Assembly (NCBI GenBank): GCA_035771165.1
Contig: JAWNZC010000351.1
Span: 6,752,501 to 6,816,500 of the forward strand
Length of the DNA: 64,000 nucleotides
Reading direction: 5' to 3'
Origin: Paragorgia papillata
Taxonomy: Eukaryota; Cnidaria; Anthozoa; Scleralcyonacea; Coralliidae
Shown here: in pieces, positions 1 to 11,900 of the stretch
How the letters are laid out: the number at the start of each line of letters is the position of its first letter
Position numbering within the stretch: the first letter of the stretch is position 1
The notes under the pieces: generated by a model
Database searches by the model: none
Told to the model about the DNA's origin: nothing
Seen by the model: the letters and a program-made list of their open reading frames with translations, nothing else
Made by a program: the position numbers and the translations under genes

Positions 1-422
1 AATTATTTATTGGTTAAGATCGGTTTTAAATTGTTTTATTGTTATCTGTGGTTCGTTTTAAAACGAAATAATGCACATTTCAAAATTAGTTTGCTGTTGA
101 CAAGATTTCGTGATGTTTGGTAAAACTATATGCTAAATTGAATGTTTCTGTTTCAACTTTTTGTGTACTTTTACAAAAAACAAATGAGTGGATATATATT
201 GTTTCAATATTGTACATGAAAATCCATGCTCAAATTATGCAAGAAAACATTTCTTTTCCATCAATATACTGTACGGGCCAAGGAGGATGTCCGAAATGGA
301 CTGTGGATTGAACTCGTTTTGTTGTTGGCTTTGTTAAAAAAATGTATTAAACGAGCCTCAAAGAATATGTTGAATGGTTCGAGAATTTATTTAACTTTTT
401 TATGTGTAAATTTATTACTAAA

Positions 423-497
423 AACAATTAGACAACTCGCCCTCGTTTTCTATGAGAAACCTCGGGCTCGAAAACTCGGGCTCGTTGTCTAATTGTT
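423..497. repeat. Short palindrome with CTCG boxes
   Basis: The left arm AACAATTAGACAACTCG is matched by the inverted right arm CGTTGTCTAATTGTT, around a CTCG-rich centre. It resembles the palindromes at 24890-25051, 36350-36420 and 48978-49137. Confidence 0.6.
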
Positions 498-795
498 AAA
501 TATATAAAGATGATGCATAGAATATATTTACACTTACAAATTATCACTGATGGGTTTTTTTAAACCATGTTAAAATCAAATGAAACATATTTCTCAAAAA
601 TGTTTGATACATTCTTAAAAATGTGATTTAAGACATTTATCACTTTTGCTCAAAAGTGTCTTCAACATACGGAAAAAGTCGTTTAAGAGTCCCAAAATTC
701 AAACATTTTTTGGTGGTGCATGCCCCCCACCCCTCTAGAAAGAAAATAATGTCTTCACATTTAACGTGATGAAACGGTCAGGGGGATGCAGATGG

Positions 796-1112
796 TACTC
801 ATGCACCTGTCACTGTCTTCCCGCGGGGAGGGGGAGGGCGGGCATACCCCAGGGGAATTTGACTTTTCGGGTTTCCCTCCTATTGATTCCAAATGGCCCC
901 TCCAAATTCACATTGTGCTGGACAAAAATTGTCAAATCTCCCCACACCCGGGGTTCAAAATCGTCCACTGACAGCAAGCACACGTTGCCCCGCATGCGGG
1001 CTAGGATCAATTCTGACATATTCCCCACTCAGGGGTCCAAATCATAGTCAAAATCCCTTGGTATGCCCGCCCTCGCCCCCCGCGGGGAAGACATTGACAG
1101 GTGCATCACTAC
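796..1112. repeat. Foldback element, GC-rich arms
   Basis: The arms at about 797-850 and 1060-1110 are inverted copies: both contain GCACCTGTCA, a CCGCGGGG block and GGGCGGGCATACC. The short reading frames through it come from the arms and are not genes. Confidence 0.6.
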
Positions 1113-1499
1113 GCCACTAGTTCCAATAACGACAGAAAAATAGAAATTGCTTACTGCTACATATAAATATCGATAGCTAAAAGTAAGAAACATCTTTTTC
1201 TTTATATAGTGTTATGCTGCTTATTATAAACCTGGTTATTTTGGCAAAGGATAAAATGCTGAATGGAACCAAGGATTGCCAATTAAAACAACTAGTCGTG
1301 GATTGATGGATCATACAAAAAAAATCAAAATAATTGTATTTTTTGTAGTTTAACGACAACATAGTTTTTAGTATGTATTTTTTCTCTTCACTAATAATTC
1401 TTTACAATAAGACATTTATCACTTTGCATAGCAAAATGTCTTTGAGAAAAGTACTTTTATTTGTTTACTGTTTGAAACTAAACTTAAAAGGGATGACTC

Positions 1500-2079
1500 T
1501 AAGGCCTGCGCTAAACGTCGCACAATAGACGAATTTAATAAGCCATTTGCTCGATGTTGGTAACTACAACTACCAGAATGCTTTTGCTACGCATCATAGT
1601 GCTTGTGCTGATAAATGGGAGGACACTCGGCCAAACGCATTTCTGGTCGTTGTAGTCATCATACGATATTTTACGTCAAATCGTGCAAATGGCCTTATTG
1701 TGCGGGGGACAAAAATTGAATTTTACTCGCGAAACTGCGCAACGACAATGCGTGTGTTACACGTGCCCCGCATGCGGGCGAGGATCATTCTGACGAATTA
1801 TCAGGGGGCGCCCAATTTTTTTGTTATCGTGTGATGTCGAATTAAATGTTTCTCTTCTGTCTGTGACAATTTCGGGCGCTATGTTTTCAAAAGGAATCGT
1901 TTTTTCAGGTTCACCAAGTCCAAGTAAAAAACAATTAAATTTCGACAGCTGAAATTCGACGTTTAACTCGACGTCGCATTTTACCTCGCATACGGAGTTA
2001 CGGATAGTTAATTCGAATATTAAATTCGTCTAAATTAAAATTAGTCTTATTGTGCTTACGTTTTTAGCGCAGACCTAAA
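1500..2079. mobile_element. TIR element, ~580 bp, non-autonomous
   Basis: The left end TAAGGCCTGCGCTAAACGT is answered by the inverted right end ACGTTTTTAGCGCAGACCTA. Further inside, both arms carry GACGAATTTAAT. No transposase is seen. A convincing target duplication was not found. Confidence 0.55.
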
Positions 2080-3174
2080 TGATTAATCTTTCCAGTTGAA
2101 GTTGTCGTCTTTCCATTATAATAGAACTAGATAAGGTATTCTTAGATCAGCGATATAGCCAACTATCAACCAATACTCATAACATGATGATGTATACACG
2201 AGTTTTGCGTGGAGCATTGGCGACGTGGTCGGGGGTCTACAGCCCTCCCTACAATTCTATATATGTCGGAAATTTTGTGGTTATTGAAATATGCTTTGCG
2301 ACCTCTTAAATGTATACACCTGTTGGAAAATTTTGGACTTGAGCCTCCCTGTTGAACAGTTTCTTATATATAAACCTCGCAATAACATTAGAACCATTCT
2401 TTTTTAGAACCATTAGAAGCAAATAATTGATCGGTGTGCGGGACACTGACAAATGATACGATATTTTACGATAACCAGGTTCAATGACTGATTATTGCTC
2501 GGGCTACTGTGGTAGGCCGAGTCTAGGTTTCGGCTCGGTATTTGCGCATTTTTGCACTCAGTTTTACTTCCGCTATTATTCATGCTTCCAGTGAGTTGCT
2601 AGCTATTCACAAAGCCTGCTATAGCTTCCAATCATTAAGGTAACTTACCACCGTAGCCTGAATTCCGAAACGGTAGCGGCCTCCCCGAAAGTAACGTCCC
2701 CTTCGAATGTGGCGCATTTTTTTAATGTTTCAAATACATGTTTATCCAACAAAAAAGTAATGTTCGTATTAAAACTCAACAATCAACCTAAAGCTAATAG
2801 TATATGTTTTTTCGATTACCGAATATCAGATTATCTAATCTGACAATCTGGTAATAAGGTCTGGTGATAAAAACGTTGGCAGTTTCATACCATTCATCGC
2901 TTGATAATAAAGTCAATTTCAGTAGGTAGTTGTTAATTACAGAATCTTCCCTCAGAAAAAGTTACATATAAAATGCATGGAAATGTATATATGTTATAGG
3001 TAAATCAAATATTAGTTACTGATGAACGGAGACTTTTGATATTTTCTTGTTTTTAGACCATCCGAATGTAGGGGCGGCCCCTAAGGGGACTGCTATAAAT
3101 CCGAAGTAAAAAGTAACGGGGGCGGTTACTTTCGGAATTCTATAGGTAGGTTAAGTGACAGTTATGTTTCCAGA

Positions 3175-3932
3175 TAGCTGATAATACAGACTCTTAACAT
3201 CGTGCCCTTGGGGAAATGGTGACGCGAGAGAAGAGTCTGCTATTTTACAACACCGTCGTCCCGTCCCGATTATGCTGACAGATTTTGGTAGTTGTCTCTC
3301 ATTGGCTACTGAAAAGAATCAAAATTAATTATGCAATTCAGACTATGGGCAGACATTTCGGTAAAATTTATTATCTGTTAGATGATACATTTTCACCCAA
3401 AACTTGTAGCTTTTTTTTTTTCAAGAAAAACCTTTACCACGTAAATAGATTCATTGACTACCGAGCAGCAGTAAGAACACGTTCAAAATCACAGTGATGT
3501 CGAATTTCCTTTAATTTCTAAGCGCTTTACTATGCGAAAAATTAACTTTTAAGTAAACTTAAGTTCCAAGACAATCCCTTGCTTGGCTGTATGGAGCTTT
3601 TGTTTACAATATTTAATTTTTAATTTCTCTTGTGCTTTAGCTTAACTGCTTATTACCACTGACTTTGGCAGGCCACACCTTTATTTGCACGGGGCAGAAA
3701 GAAGTATAGTCAAAACTATTTTTTTGTAAATTTCGTGAAGTTTGAAGCTAAAACTTTTTAAAATATTATTTCGACTAAACAAAATTTCACATAACAACAC
3801 TATCGCCGGCTAGTTAAATATAACTAATTTGCATAAACCTGACGGGACGCAATTAGCGGTGTTAAATAGCAGACTCTTCTCTCGCGTCCATTTTCCCAGG
3901 GCGCGATGTGAAGAGTCTGTATTAGCAGACTA
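3175..3932. mobile_element. TIR element with 9-bp target duplication (Mutator-like)
   Basis: This is a 758-bp element with terminal inverted repeats of about 75 bp. The left end starts TAGCTGATAATACAGACTC; the right end reads TAGTCTGCTAATACAGACTC in reverse complement. It is flanked by perfect 9-bp duplications GTTTCCAGA at 3166-3174 and 3933-3941. A 9-bp duplication with long TIRs is typical of MULE elements. There is no transposase, so it is non-autonomous. Confidence 0.72.
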
Positions 3933-4227
3933 GTTTCCAGACAAAAGGCATTGTGTTTTACGAGCTCGAGATCGAGTAGAACGCAACTAGAATTGGCCTA
4001 ATATTAAACGACGATTAAGCGCATTGCATTGTGTGGTTGATACATTTCGACTGTAATGGTACAGTCAAATTTCTTGCTGCTGCGGCAACAATCACAACTG
4101 AATTCGAAGTTGGTGGTATCTACATGAAAGTATTCACTAACACAGATATATCCACTCGTCAAAAGCAAAAAGTCGCTTCGATCGAAAGATATCGCCTAGT
4201 GGAAAACAGCCTTTAATTGTTAGCGTA

Positions 4228-4414
4228 TAGACCACTTTCATAATGGCCACCAGTTTAAATATTCTTTTATATGTTAACCTATCTTTTAGCCCTTGGCCCG
4301 TCGTTATGAAGCAAAGATTCTTTTGAATTGCAGACTCGCAAACGAGGCCAGAAAGGCTTATTAAGATGCACATAAAAGAATATTCAAATTAGTCGCTATT
4401 ATGAAAGTGGTCTA
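4228..4414. mobile_element. Small TIR MITE (187 bp)
   Basis: The left end TAGACCACTTTCATAAT is matched exactly by the inverted right end, and the similarity runs on for about 45 bp including ATATTCTTTTAT. The superfamily is not determined. Confidence 0.6.
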
Positions 4415-4563
4415 TTAGGGTTGGAAATGTCTGAAATTCAATTTGGACAATTTGAATATCATTTGGAAGTGTCTGAAATTCGTTTGGAAGTGTCTAAAAT
4501 TCGTTTGGAAGTTTCTGCATTTGACTGAAAAAGGTGTAGTAAAAAGGGTTAATCAACATACTG

Positions 4564-4634
4564 TGTTTGACCCTTTCATGCAAGTCTTTCCGCTGAGACG
4601 TTTCCCATTAACGAGTAAAATCGTCTGGAGTTAA
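4564..4634 (+). repeat. Partial copy of the GTCTGG dispersed MITE
   Basis: It contains AGTAAAATCGTCTGG followed by AGTTAA, the left half of the core shared with the copies at 16766, 34564, 57040 and 59610. Confidence 0.5.
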
Positions 4635-6088
4635 TAGTATAAAAAATAAAGTCGTTCTACAACGATACGAATGAAAGGGCTTCACCAAAGTATTTGGAAG
4701 TTCGTAAGTTATTATAGGAACCAAATAACCAATAAGATTATCAGAAAACATTGAAATTTTTAGAAAGAAATTGACTTTCTAACGTATTTTGTTGGATTAG
4801 TTTAGTATATGGACTTCATTTGAAATTTTTCACAACATTCATATTTTTCGCCTGCTGAAGGACAACTGAATGTAAATCGAATATTATTTGTTTACGTATA
4901 AAGTTACTTTTTATGATATTTAATGTAAGTATAGCACTTAAAATTCTTATCTTATCACTGATATGCATCTATTCTTAATAAAGTGTCTATGACATGAAAA
5001 AATTAGTATGGACGTTTTTTACACTGACTGAAGATGGATGTTCAGGCCAAATATAAATCAGACATGAAAGTTTGGCGTTAATTATGATGAATATTTTTCG
5101 AGTTTTTACATTACGAGTTTGACAGTTGCCAATTTTGCCATATTTTCGAATAAAAAGTACGAAAAGTCTGGGACGAGTTTATGGCCGCGATAAGTAGGGA
5201 GTTGGTGGGACTCATTGTAAATTTCACAATGTGGTATAATACAGGTAGAAATACAGCAACGATAGGGCTTTTGAAAACGAGTCAGAAAACGAATATTTGT
5301 GTCAGCTACTATTTAAATAGACAAAGAAGACAATGAATCAAAATGTTTAAATTTAGTTTTTGTTGTGAACTGATAGTGATGAAACCATCAGATCCTGATG
5401 CAGTGCGAGTATGCATGACCCTGTAGCAAAATGTTTAAAATGGGGCCAGTTCTAAATTTTTCTTAGGACCGCAGTTGGCAGTGGGCCCCAAGAATGTCAT
5501 TTCACAGGGGGCCACATTTCATAGCCACGCCCGCCACTGATTGTGGTATGGATCAGAGATCCAGGCCCGTAAAATGATTTGGGTGTTGCACATTGACCAG
5601 AGTATTCTGGACGGGTTTTCACTGAGAAACTAACGTCAAAAAAAAGCAGAAGAACGGAACGGAAATTATGTATGACGACTTTTGACTCACGCCACATATT
5701 TTGCATTGCGCATTTTAAAGACCTCTTAGTGTTATATATCCAGCCAGTGCTATTTGCTTTATAACATTATGGGAATCTAGCTAAGACTCAACGTAATTTA
5801 TCGGGAACCCAGAAGCGATACTACATTCATTATTTTGTCTATTGGAGAGTATTTTCGGCAGCTCATGACTTTGTGATGTTTCTTCTGGCTTGAGATGTGT
5901 GAATATAGTGAATGTCATATTTAATATATAATAGGCCACAACTATTATATAGGCAATATGCTGTTTTAGAGTTCATGATTCTGGACGGGGTCTTTCATAG
6001 AGCAGAAACGACCGCATGTCATTAGTCCATAATCTTTGCCTTGACTATTTTGTACAGAACTTATACTATGCTTTGACTTTTATAACCA

Positions 6089-6105
6089 TTCCCCCCCCCC
6101 ACCCC

Positions 6106-6151
<46 letters not shown>
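6089..6151. repeat. Poly-C tract
   Basis: This is a near-continuous run of C. The proline-rich (plus) and glycine-rich (minus) frames across it are artefacts of the run. Confidence 0.95.
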
Positions 6152-6152
<1 letters not shown>

Positions 6153-6503
6153 CACGAATCTAGCTGCGTACGATACACTGACTGTGATACATGGATGTGT
6201 GGACTATTATATATTAATAGAAACAATTGCTGTTTTAGTCCTATTCTTTGTAATATCGACAATATTCGAATAATTTCCATATATTAACTGAACACTGCCA
6301 AACAGGACAACCGGATATTTAGGGGGGGGTCAAGGGGCATGCTCCCCAGGAAAAATTTTGAATCTGGGTCTCTGAAAAGGCATTTCACGCGTTCTAACAA
6401 TACCTTTGAGCAAGTTTTTAATGGCACATTATACTATTTTTTAAGAAAGATGTAAGTTTGAGAGTAGGTAATGAGAACCACACTGGCATTATAGTAGTGT
6501 ACA

Positions 6504-6504
<1 letters not shown>

Positions 6505-6543
<39 letters not shown>
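6505..6543. repeat. (TA)n microsatellite
   Basis: An uninterrupted TA dinucleotide array. A second one lies about 170 bp downstream. Confidence 0.95.
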
Positions 6544-6546
<3 letters not shown>

Positions 6547-6714
6547 CACTTCATGCGCACTTCACGCTATCTGAATGTACTTCACCGATGCTGTCCCACA
6601 TGCGGTTGTCACCGACGATCGCATGTGTATAAGTAATTGATGAAATTCATTCAGATTGTTCCAAGCTACACTGATGAACTGTAGTACAGCGAAACACCGT
6701 GTCTGTAGATTGAA

Positions 6715-6742
6715 CTATATATATATATATATATATATATAT
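6715..6742. repeat. (TA)n microsatellite
   Basis: An uninterrupted TA dinucleotide array. Confidence 0.95.
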
Positions 6743-8444
6743 GTGGGAGTAAATCTGTAAATGAGGCAATAAAGTGCATGGATACAAAATTAATTGAAGT
6801 GTACGTTTCTCTGATAAAGATCAAGAGCTCGAGCCTGCGTTCGAAACGCTAGAAATGAAGTATTCCGTAATCTAAATTGCACTTCAAGTTTTATGCTGCA
6901 GTGCTTAAAAGTATTTGGGGTGAACCAACTAGACATCTACAAGTTATTTAGACTGTCAGTCACAAATTGTTGGGGCCCACGCACAAGCTGCAGGTCCTCG
7001 GGGCACACCGGGAAATCTCCCGGTGTCCCGGTGGACCACGCCACCCCTGACCACAATATCGTCCTTTTGAAGGCTGGGTTTGGGGCATAGTCCATAATCA
7101 TAGCGGCGAAACATAATCTTATATATTTTATTGGCCGTTCCCTAAAATATACTATTCCACCAGATTGTTGTGATACTGACGAAACTTCGATCAGTACGAC
7201 ATTTATAGTTCGAGTCGTCTAGCGTTACAATATTTCTGCTCTGGTTCTTGGTTCTATTACTTATAACTAATTTGCTCTGAGTTACTGTTTATATATCCCA
7301 CATTTCAGCGACTCATGCAATTTCAGCTAGTTTGTACAATCACGACATAATTTGCGCAGGCGATAAAACTGCGTTGGTCATGCATTCGCGTGCAGACCCT
7401 TGTTAACCAAATACTTATTACTGATAATATGTAAAGAAACTCGCGCTAGAGATTAAGTTGAACATATGTGCATGGATCGAATGCGGACAACTGCACAGTG
7501 TATACATTCAAGACCAACATTAACATAACTAAAGACACCTTATTTATAGTGAAAACCAGTTCTCTGTAACACCACTGCCAAACTGATTTCTAAGTGATTA
7601 TTGTTAAGTAATATTAGTATAACATACTAACTTTTAGCAAATCCCACGACCAGACCGACGATAAAATTGCACAAAGATTGCACGCAAAACAACGTAATTC
7701 TTAGACCAACATTCTACCCTCTATAATGGTTCTGTTCACGACGTTGCTGCGATCACTTCAACATTTTTACGGCGACGACGTTTATTCGAACGCTGATCAA
7801 AAGTATAAACGTTTTTGCTTGACCTAACTTCACTCTTACTAGTACTCGCGATTCAATGGAAAAATGAATATCCAGAGGTCATCAACACATCGGTAATACA
7901 GAATTCACTATAACGCTAAAATAAAGTTGTTTTATTCAGAATCATAGCCATCCCAATTTGCTCAAAAAGGTCTAATAATGCCCGTTATTTTGTTTAGTCA
8001 ACTTGAGAGGTGTCCACATGCACGCCTACATAGGAGCCGGTCTGACCGCGCGATGGAATTTCGCACTCTTCGAGTCGTTTCAGGTGAACTTCGAAGAGTC
8101 GTAGTTCGAAAGATTTGCGACGAAATGATGCCAAATTTCGTGAGATTACCTTTCACAGGTATATCTTTCACTTAATACAAAAAAATCGTATACCATTTTT
8201 TCATGTCACACTTTTTGTAATGTATTCATGGCCGAGTTCACGGCTCTCTGGAAGAGCATATTATATGAAGAGACTCCGTGTTTCAAATAAAGCGGTAAAG
8301 TTCACTCCATCAGATGCGTAGTTCAAAACGAACCTTGCGCTCTGAACTTGCGAACTTCCAAATATTTGGTGAAACGTATAGCGCAAATAACTGTAATCAT
8401 TCGAAAATATCACACGACGTTCATCTGTACCGCCTGCAATTCCG

Positions 8445-8446
<2 letters not shown>

Positions 8447-8478
<32 letters not shown>
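8447..8478. repeat. (TA)n microsatellite
   Basis: A TA array about 400 bp beyond the stop codon of cyclin A copy 1. Confidence 0.95.
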
Positions 8479-8481
<3 letters not shown>

Positions 8482-8573
8482 ATGTAAGTTAGTAGCAACT
8501 CGTATTAACCATCATGCAGCCTAATTGGTAAGAAATGAACTAAGTCAAGAAATATAATATTACAATGTAAACA

Positions 8574-8579
8574 TTTATT
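8574..8579 (-). promoter_or_regulatory. Candidate poly(A) signal AATAAA, cyclin A copy 1
   Basis: AATAAA on the minus strand about 285 nt beyond the stop codon at 8861. It is a canonical signal at a plausible 3' UTR distance, but such a hexamer is common in AT-rich DNA. Confidence 0.35.
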
Positions 8580-8860
8580 TCTGTGTAATTAACATTTTTT
8601 TGAAAACATATAAAGTTGCCTAATAAAAATTTAATAACAAACTAATTACTATCTACTTTAATCATAGGCGTATCAAACAGTTAAAATTCTCTTCAAGTAA
8701 TAAGCTGGCAAAGGAGGTTAGCAGTAAAATACGTGGGGTTGAAACATATTTACATAATATGCCCTATTTTGTACAATATATTACAAATGTATACAGCATT
8801 TTAGGACTAATTTCATCCTCAAGAAATGCTTCCTGTCGATTCTAATGTTCAATATTCTAA

Positions 8861-8912
8861 TTAGGAAATGGGAATTGTGCTTGGTGGAGGAATGGTCGCC
8901 ACACCCATAAAT
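8861..8912 (-). CDS. CCNA: Cyclin A copy 1, exon 8 (last)
   Basis: It follows acceptor TTTCTTTCTAG. It completes a split Arg codon (AG|A) and reads [16 protein letters not shown] then TAA. The FMGVA...PPP pattern matches the GVSLLNPP-type end of animal cyclin A. Confidence 0.85.
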
Positions 8913-11900
8913 CTAGAAAGAAATTTGTCAGAAAATATAAACGTTTACACAAAAGTCACCTTCCTGGCGTTACAAAATAAGGAAAGACTGGGAATGAATA
9001 ATAGGAAGAGGCGCATGTAGATGTTCTTTTGCGTACGGCTTGGCAACATTGAGACCCCGTTTACACTAGAGCAAAACTATCCGGATTCACATTGTTTTTT
9101 ATTCCCATGAGGATGAAAAACAATGTGAATCCGGATACTTTTGCTCTAGTGCAAACGGGGCCTGATACGCAAATTGCAATTTTGATTGGCGGATTCAATC
9201 GGCAACTTGCAAACGCTTTATCACGATTCCTCGACGGGTTGCTTAAAATATTGGTTTTAAACATCGAACACCACATAAATGTGGTGTTATACTTGAAGGT
9301 AATGGCTCTAACTTTATGTAGAATTTCGTATTATCCAAAGTTTGGCATTTAAAACAATTTTTTAGGGCAACTCGTCGAGGAATCGTGATAAAGCGTGTAC
9401 TGTGCAGGTTGCTAATTGCAAAGTCGCACGCAAGAGAACATCCATGCAGTTGGACTATAAAAGCTTTGTTGTTATGCAGTTGAGTCTAACTGCATATCTA
9501 GCACTCTAACGCGATACACCCTCGGTCGTGTCTGCTGTGCGATTAATTAAAGACGTACTACATGTATACTAGTATAATTATGTACAGTACATCTAAAGTG
9601 GGAATACCTCGATTCACTATATTTTTCTCGGATTGCTTTCTGCGCGTTGTTTGGTGCCATTGAAAATGTTCTATGTAAGTCACTAATACAATCATTCAAG
9701 CCAGCTTGTTGAAATCCTGTGTAATGTTCCAGTGATGAAGACTAAAAGCAAATAAAAGATTTTATAAGATTCTTCGACTTACTGTAGTTTCAGTACTCCG
9801 GCATCTGCCTCACATACAACGTTCGATTAATTGGATTACAGTATTTTGCGAAACGAAACTCTGCGAAATGGTACTTTCCGACCAATCTGGGTCATTTACT
9901 GGACCGCGTCGCAACACGGGAGAAAAATAGCGGCTGCTATAATAGCAGACTACTGCAACCCCAGTAAAACTCCTAGTTACCATAGACAGTAATCTGCAAG
10001 CTAACATGACCTAAAAGTGGGTTTCCTGAGCTTACTGCTGCATCTGCAAGAATCACGTTAGATGCGTAGTAAACTAGCTCATTAGCGAATCAAATCAACA
10101 TACTGTTCATACAAGGAAACAAGGTTAGGTTGGTGACCAAGTAAATCGCATGTTTTCCGGCTTTGCAAAGTGACTATGTCGGTACCATTTCGTTTCCCAA
10201 AGTCAAGTCGCGTGGATAACGCCTTCAGAGATTTGATTGGCTCTCGCAAAAAATCAGACACCAAAAACTTCGGATATCAGCCAATCAGAAAGACCATGTG
10301 TCAATGATGCATTCACTTCACGCAGGAAGGTCTATTAACTGAGTTTCTCTTCAGTTTGATATTGCATTCAAAAATGATTTCCTAATAATAATGTACTTAC
10401 CCAAGAAGGTAAATCAAGTGTATGAAGAGCCAAGACCACTGATGATGCAGCAAGGGTTGATGGGAGATATTTCAAGTGTGGATCAGCATCTTGCAATGTA
10501 AGTTCACACAGATACTAAAAAAAAAAATACAATTTAATATTATATTGTATGTACATGTTATAATCACAGTATTGACAGTAACACAACAGTTTCTCCATCA
10601 ACTCATTGAAAAAACACTTTCCAAATGACATGATGGGAAACCACACTGTTTATTGGCTAGATTATGTTATCAAGGCAAGTCATAACCCAGGCAAGACTCT
10701 TCTGTTAAACCTCACCACTTGCTTCTCAGGGTAGTGGAAACAAATAAACATATATTGTGTACTACTACCAGTCAGAATGGTTTGCTAGTACAGTATCTTA
10801 ATGCTTAATAAATAGAAGGCAATAGGAAAGCATTCTACTGTAATTTAGTGGTCATCAGATGGTGTCAATCTACTGTACAAACAGCCTACTGTATTGAAAT
10901 GTGTGTCCAGAAAATTTGGGAGTTAATTAATTACTGTACCATTAACTGTATTGTATTAACACAAAGGAATTACTCTGGAAACATGTACAGTAATTCAATC
11001 CCCAATATGGCCCTTGAATAGGGTTTTTACTGTTTAATAGGTGTGAAAGCTCTATTAAGATCCCCTAATATGCATGCCTCGTTAATAAGCCTTTTCCCTC
11101 CCTAGTAAGCCCCCTCTAATAAGCACCTCTTTTTTTATGCTCTTTTATATCTTTTAAACCCATTCAAATTTTGCGATTTTACAACAAAAACTAATTTCTC
11201 ATTTTCTCTAATTTGCGTTAAATTAGAAATATTAACTTTTAACACAACTTTGAAATACATACTTACCCTTGTGAGAAAACTAAACTTTTTACTCAAATTA
11301 GCAGGAACATCAGCTGCTTTTTCATATCTATCCAGAAATGATAGTACTGTTGGGACAGACAGATCAAATGAAAGGACTTTCAACACCATGTTTTCCATCT
11401 TTCTTACCTAAAAAGTTAAGATTTTCAAAACCAATTATTACAATATTCCACAGGCATTTAAAGTCATTTTTAGGGGCAGTAGCGTCGTGGCAAGTTTCAG
11501 TCTGGGGTGGCCAGATTAGCTTTGGCACCCCCCCCCCCCCTCCCCCCCAAAAAAAAATGAAAAAAAAGACATTACTGTATTTGATAGATGATCACATTTT
11601 TTGTTTTAAAATAACTGAAGGACCAATATATAATATTACAACAAACAACGGGTACCGGCTCAAAGACCACACCAATGCAAGCGGTGAAGTAGCACTAAAC
11701 CTCTAGGGGGGTCCAGGGGCATGTCCCACAGAAAATTTTGAAATCTAAAGTCTCTGATATGCCATTTCCTGCATTTTGGAGCGAGATTTTACAGAATTCT
11801 GAAGATTATAAAACTTCATAGAAAACACAAAAGATTACAGATTTCAGACCTTTATATCCCCCCATTGAAGACCTAGCTATACAAAGAAATTTAAAGGTTT

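Larger units (their letters stand above)
1..8860. other. Gene-free repeat-rich stretch
   Basis: I see no exon with homology to a known protein on either strand. The stretch holds several foldback or TIR elements (423-497, 796-1112, 1500-2079, 3175-3932, 4228-4414), a poly-C tract and three TA microsatellites, and relics of transposon ends near 5455-5590, 6305-6400 and 6970-7060. Four imperfect ~25-bp tandem units built on TTTGGAAGTGTCT lie at about 4428-4519. About 7100-8440 is unique-looking AT-rich sequence with nothing recognisable. Confidence 0.6.

Noticed and set aside
6016..6280. Proline-rich and glycine-rich reading frames on opposite strands
   Set aside because: Both are read-through of the poly-C tract at 6089-6151.
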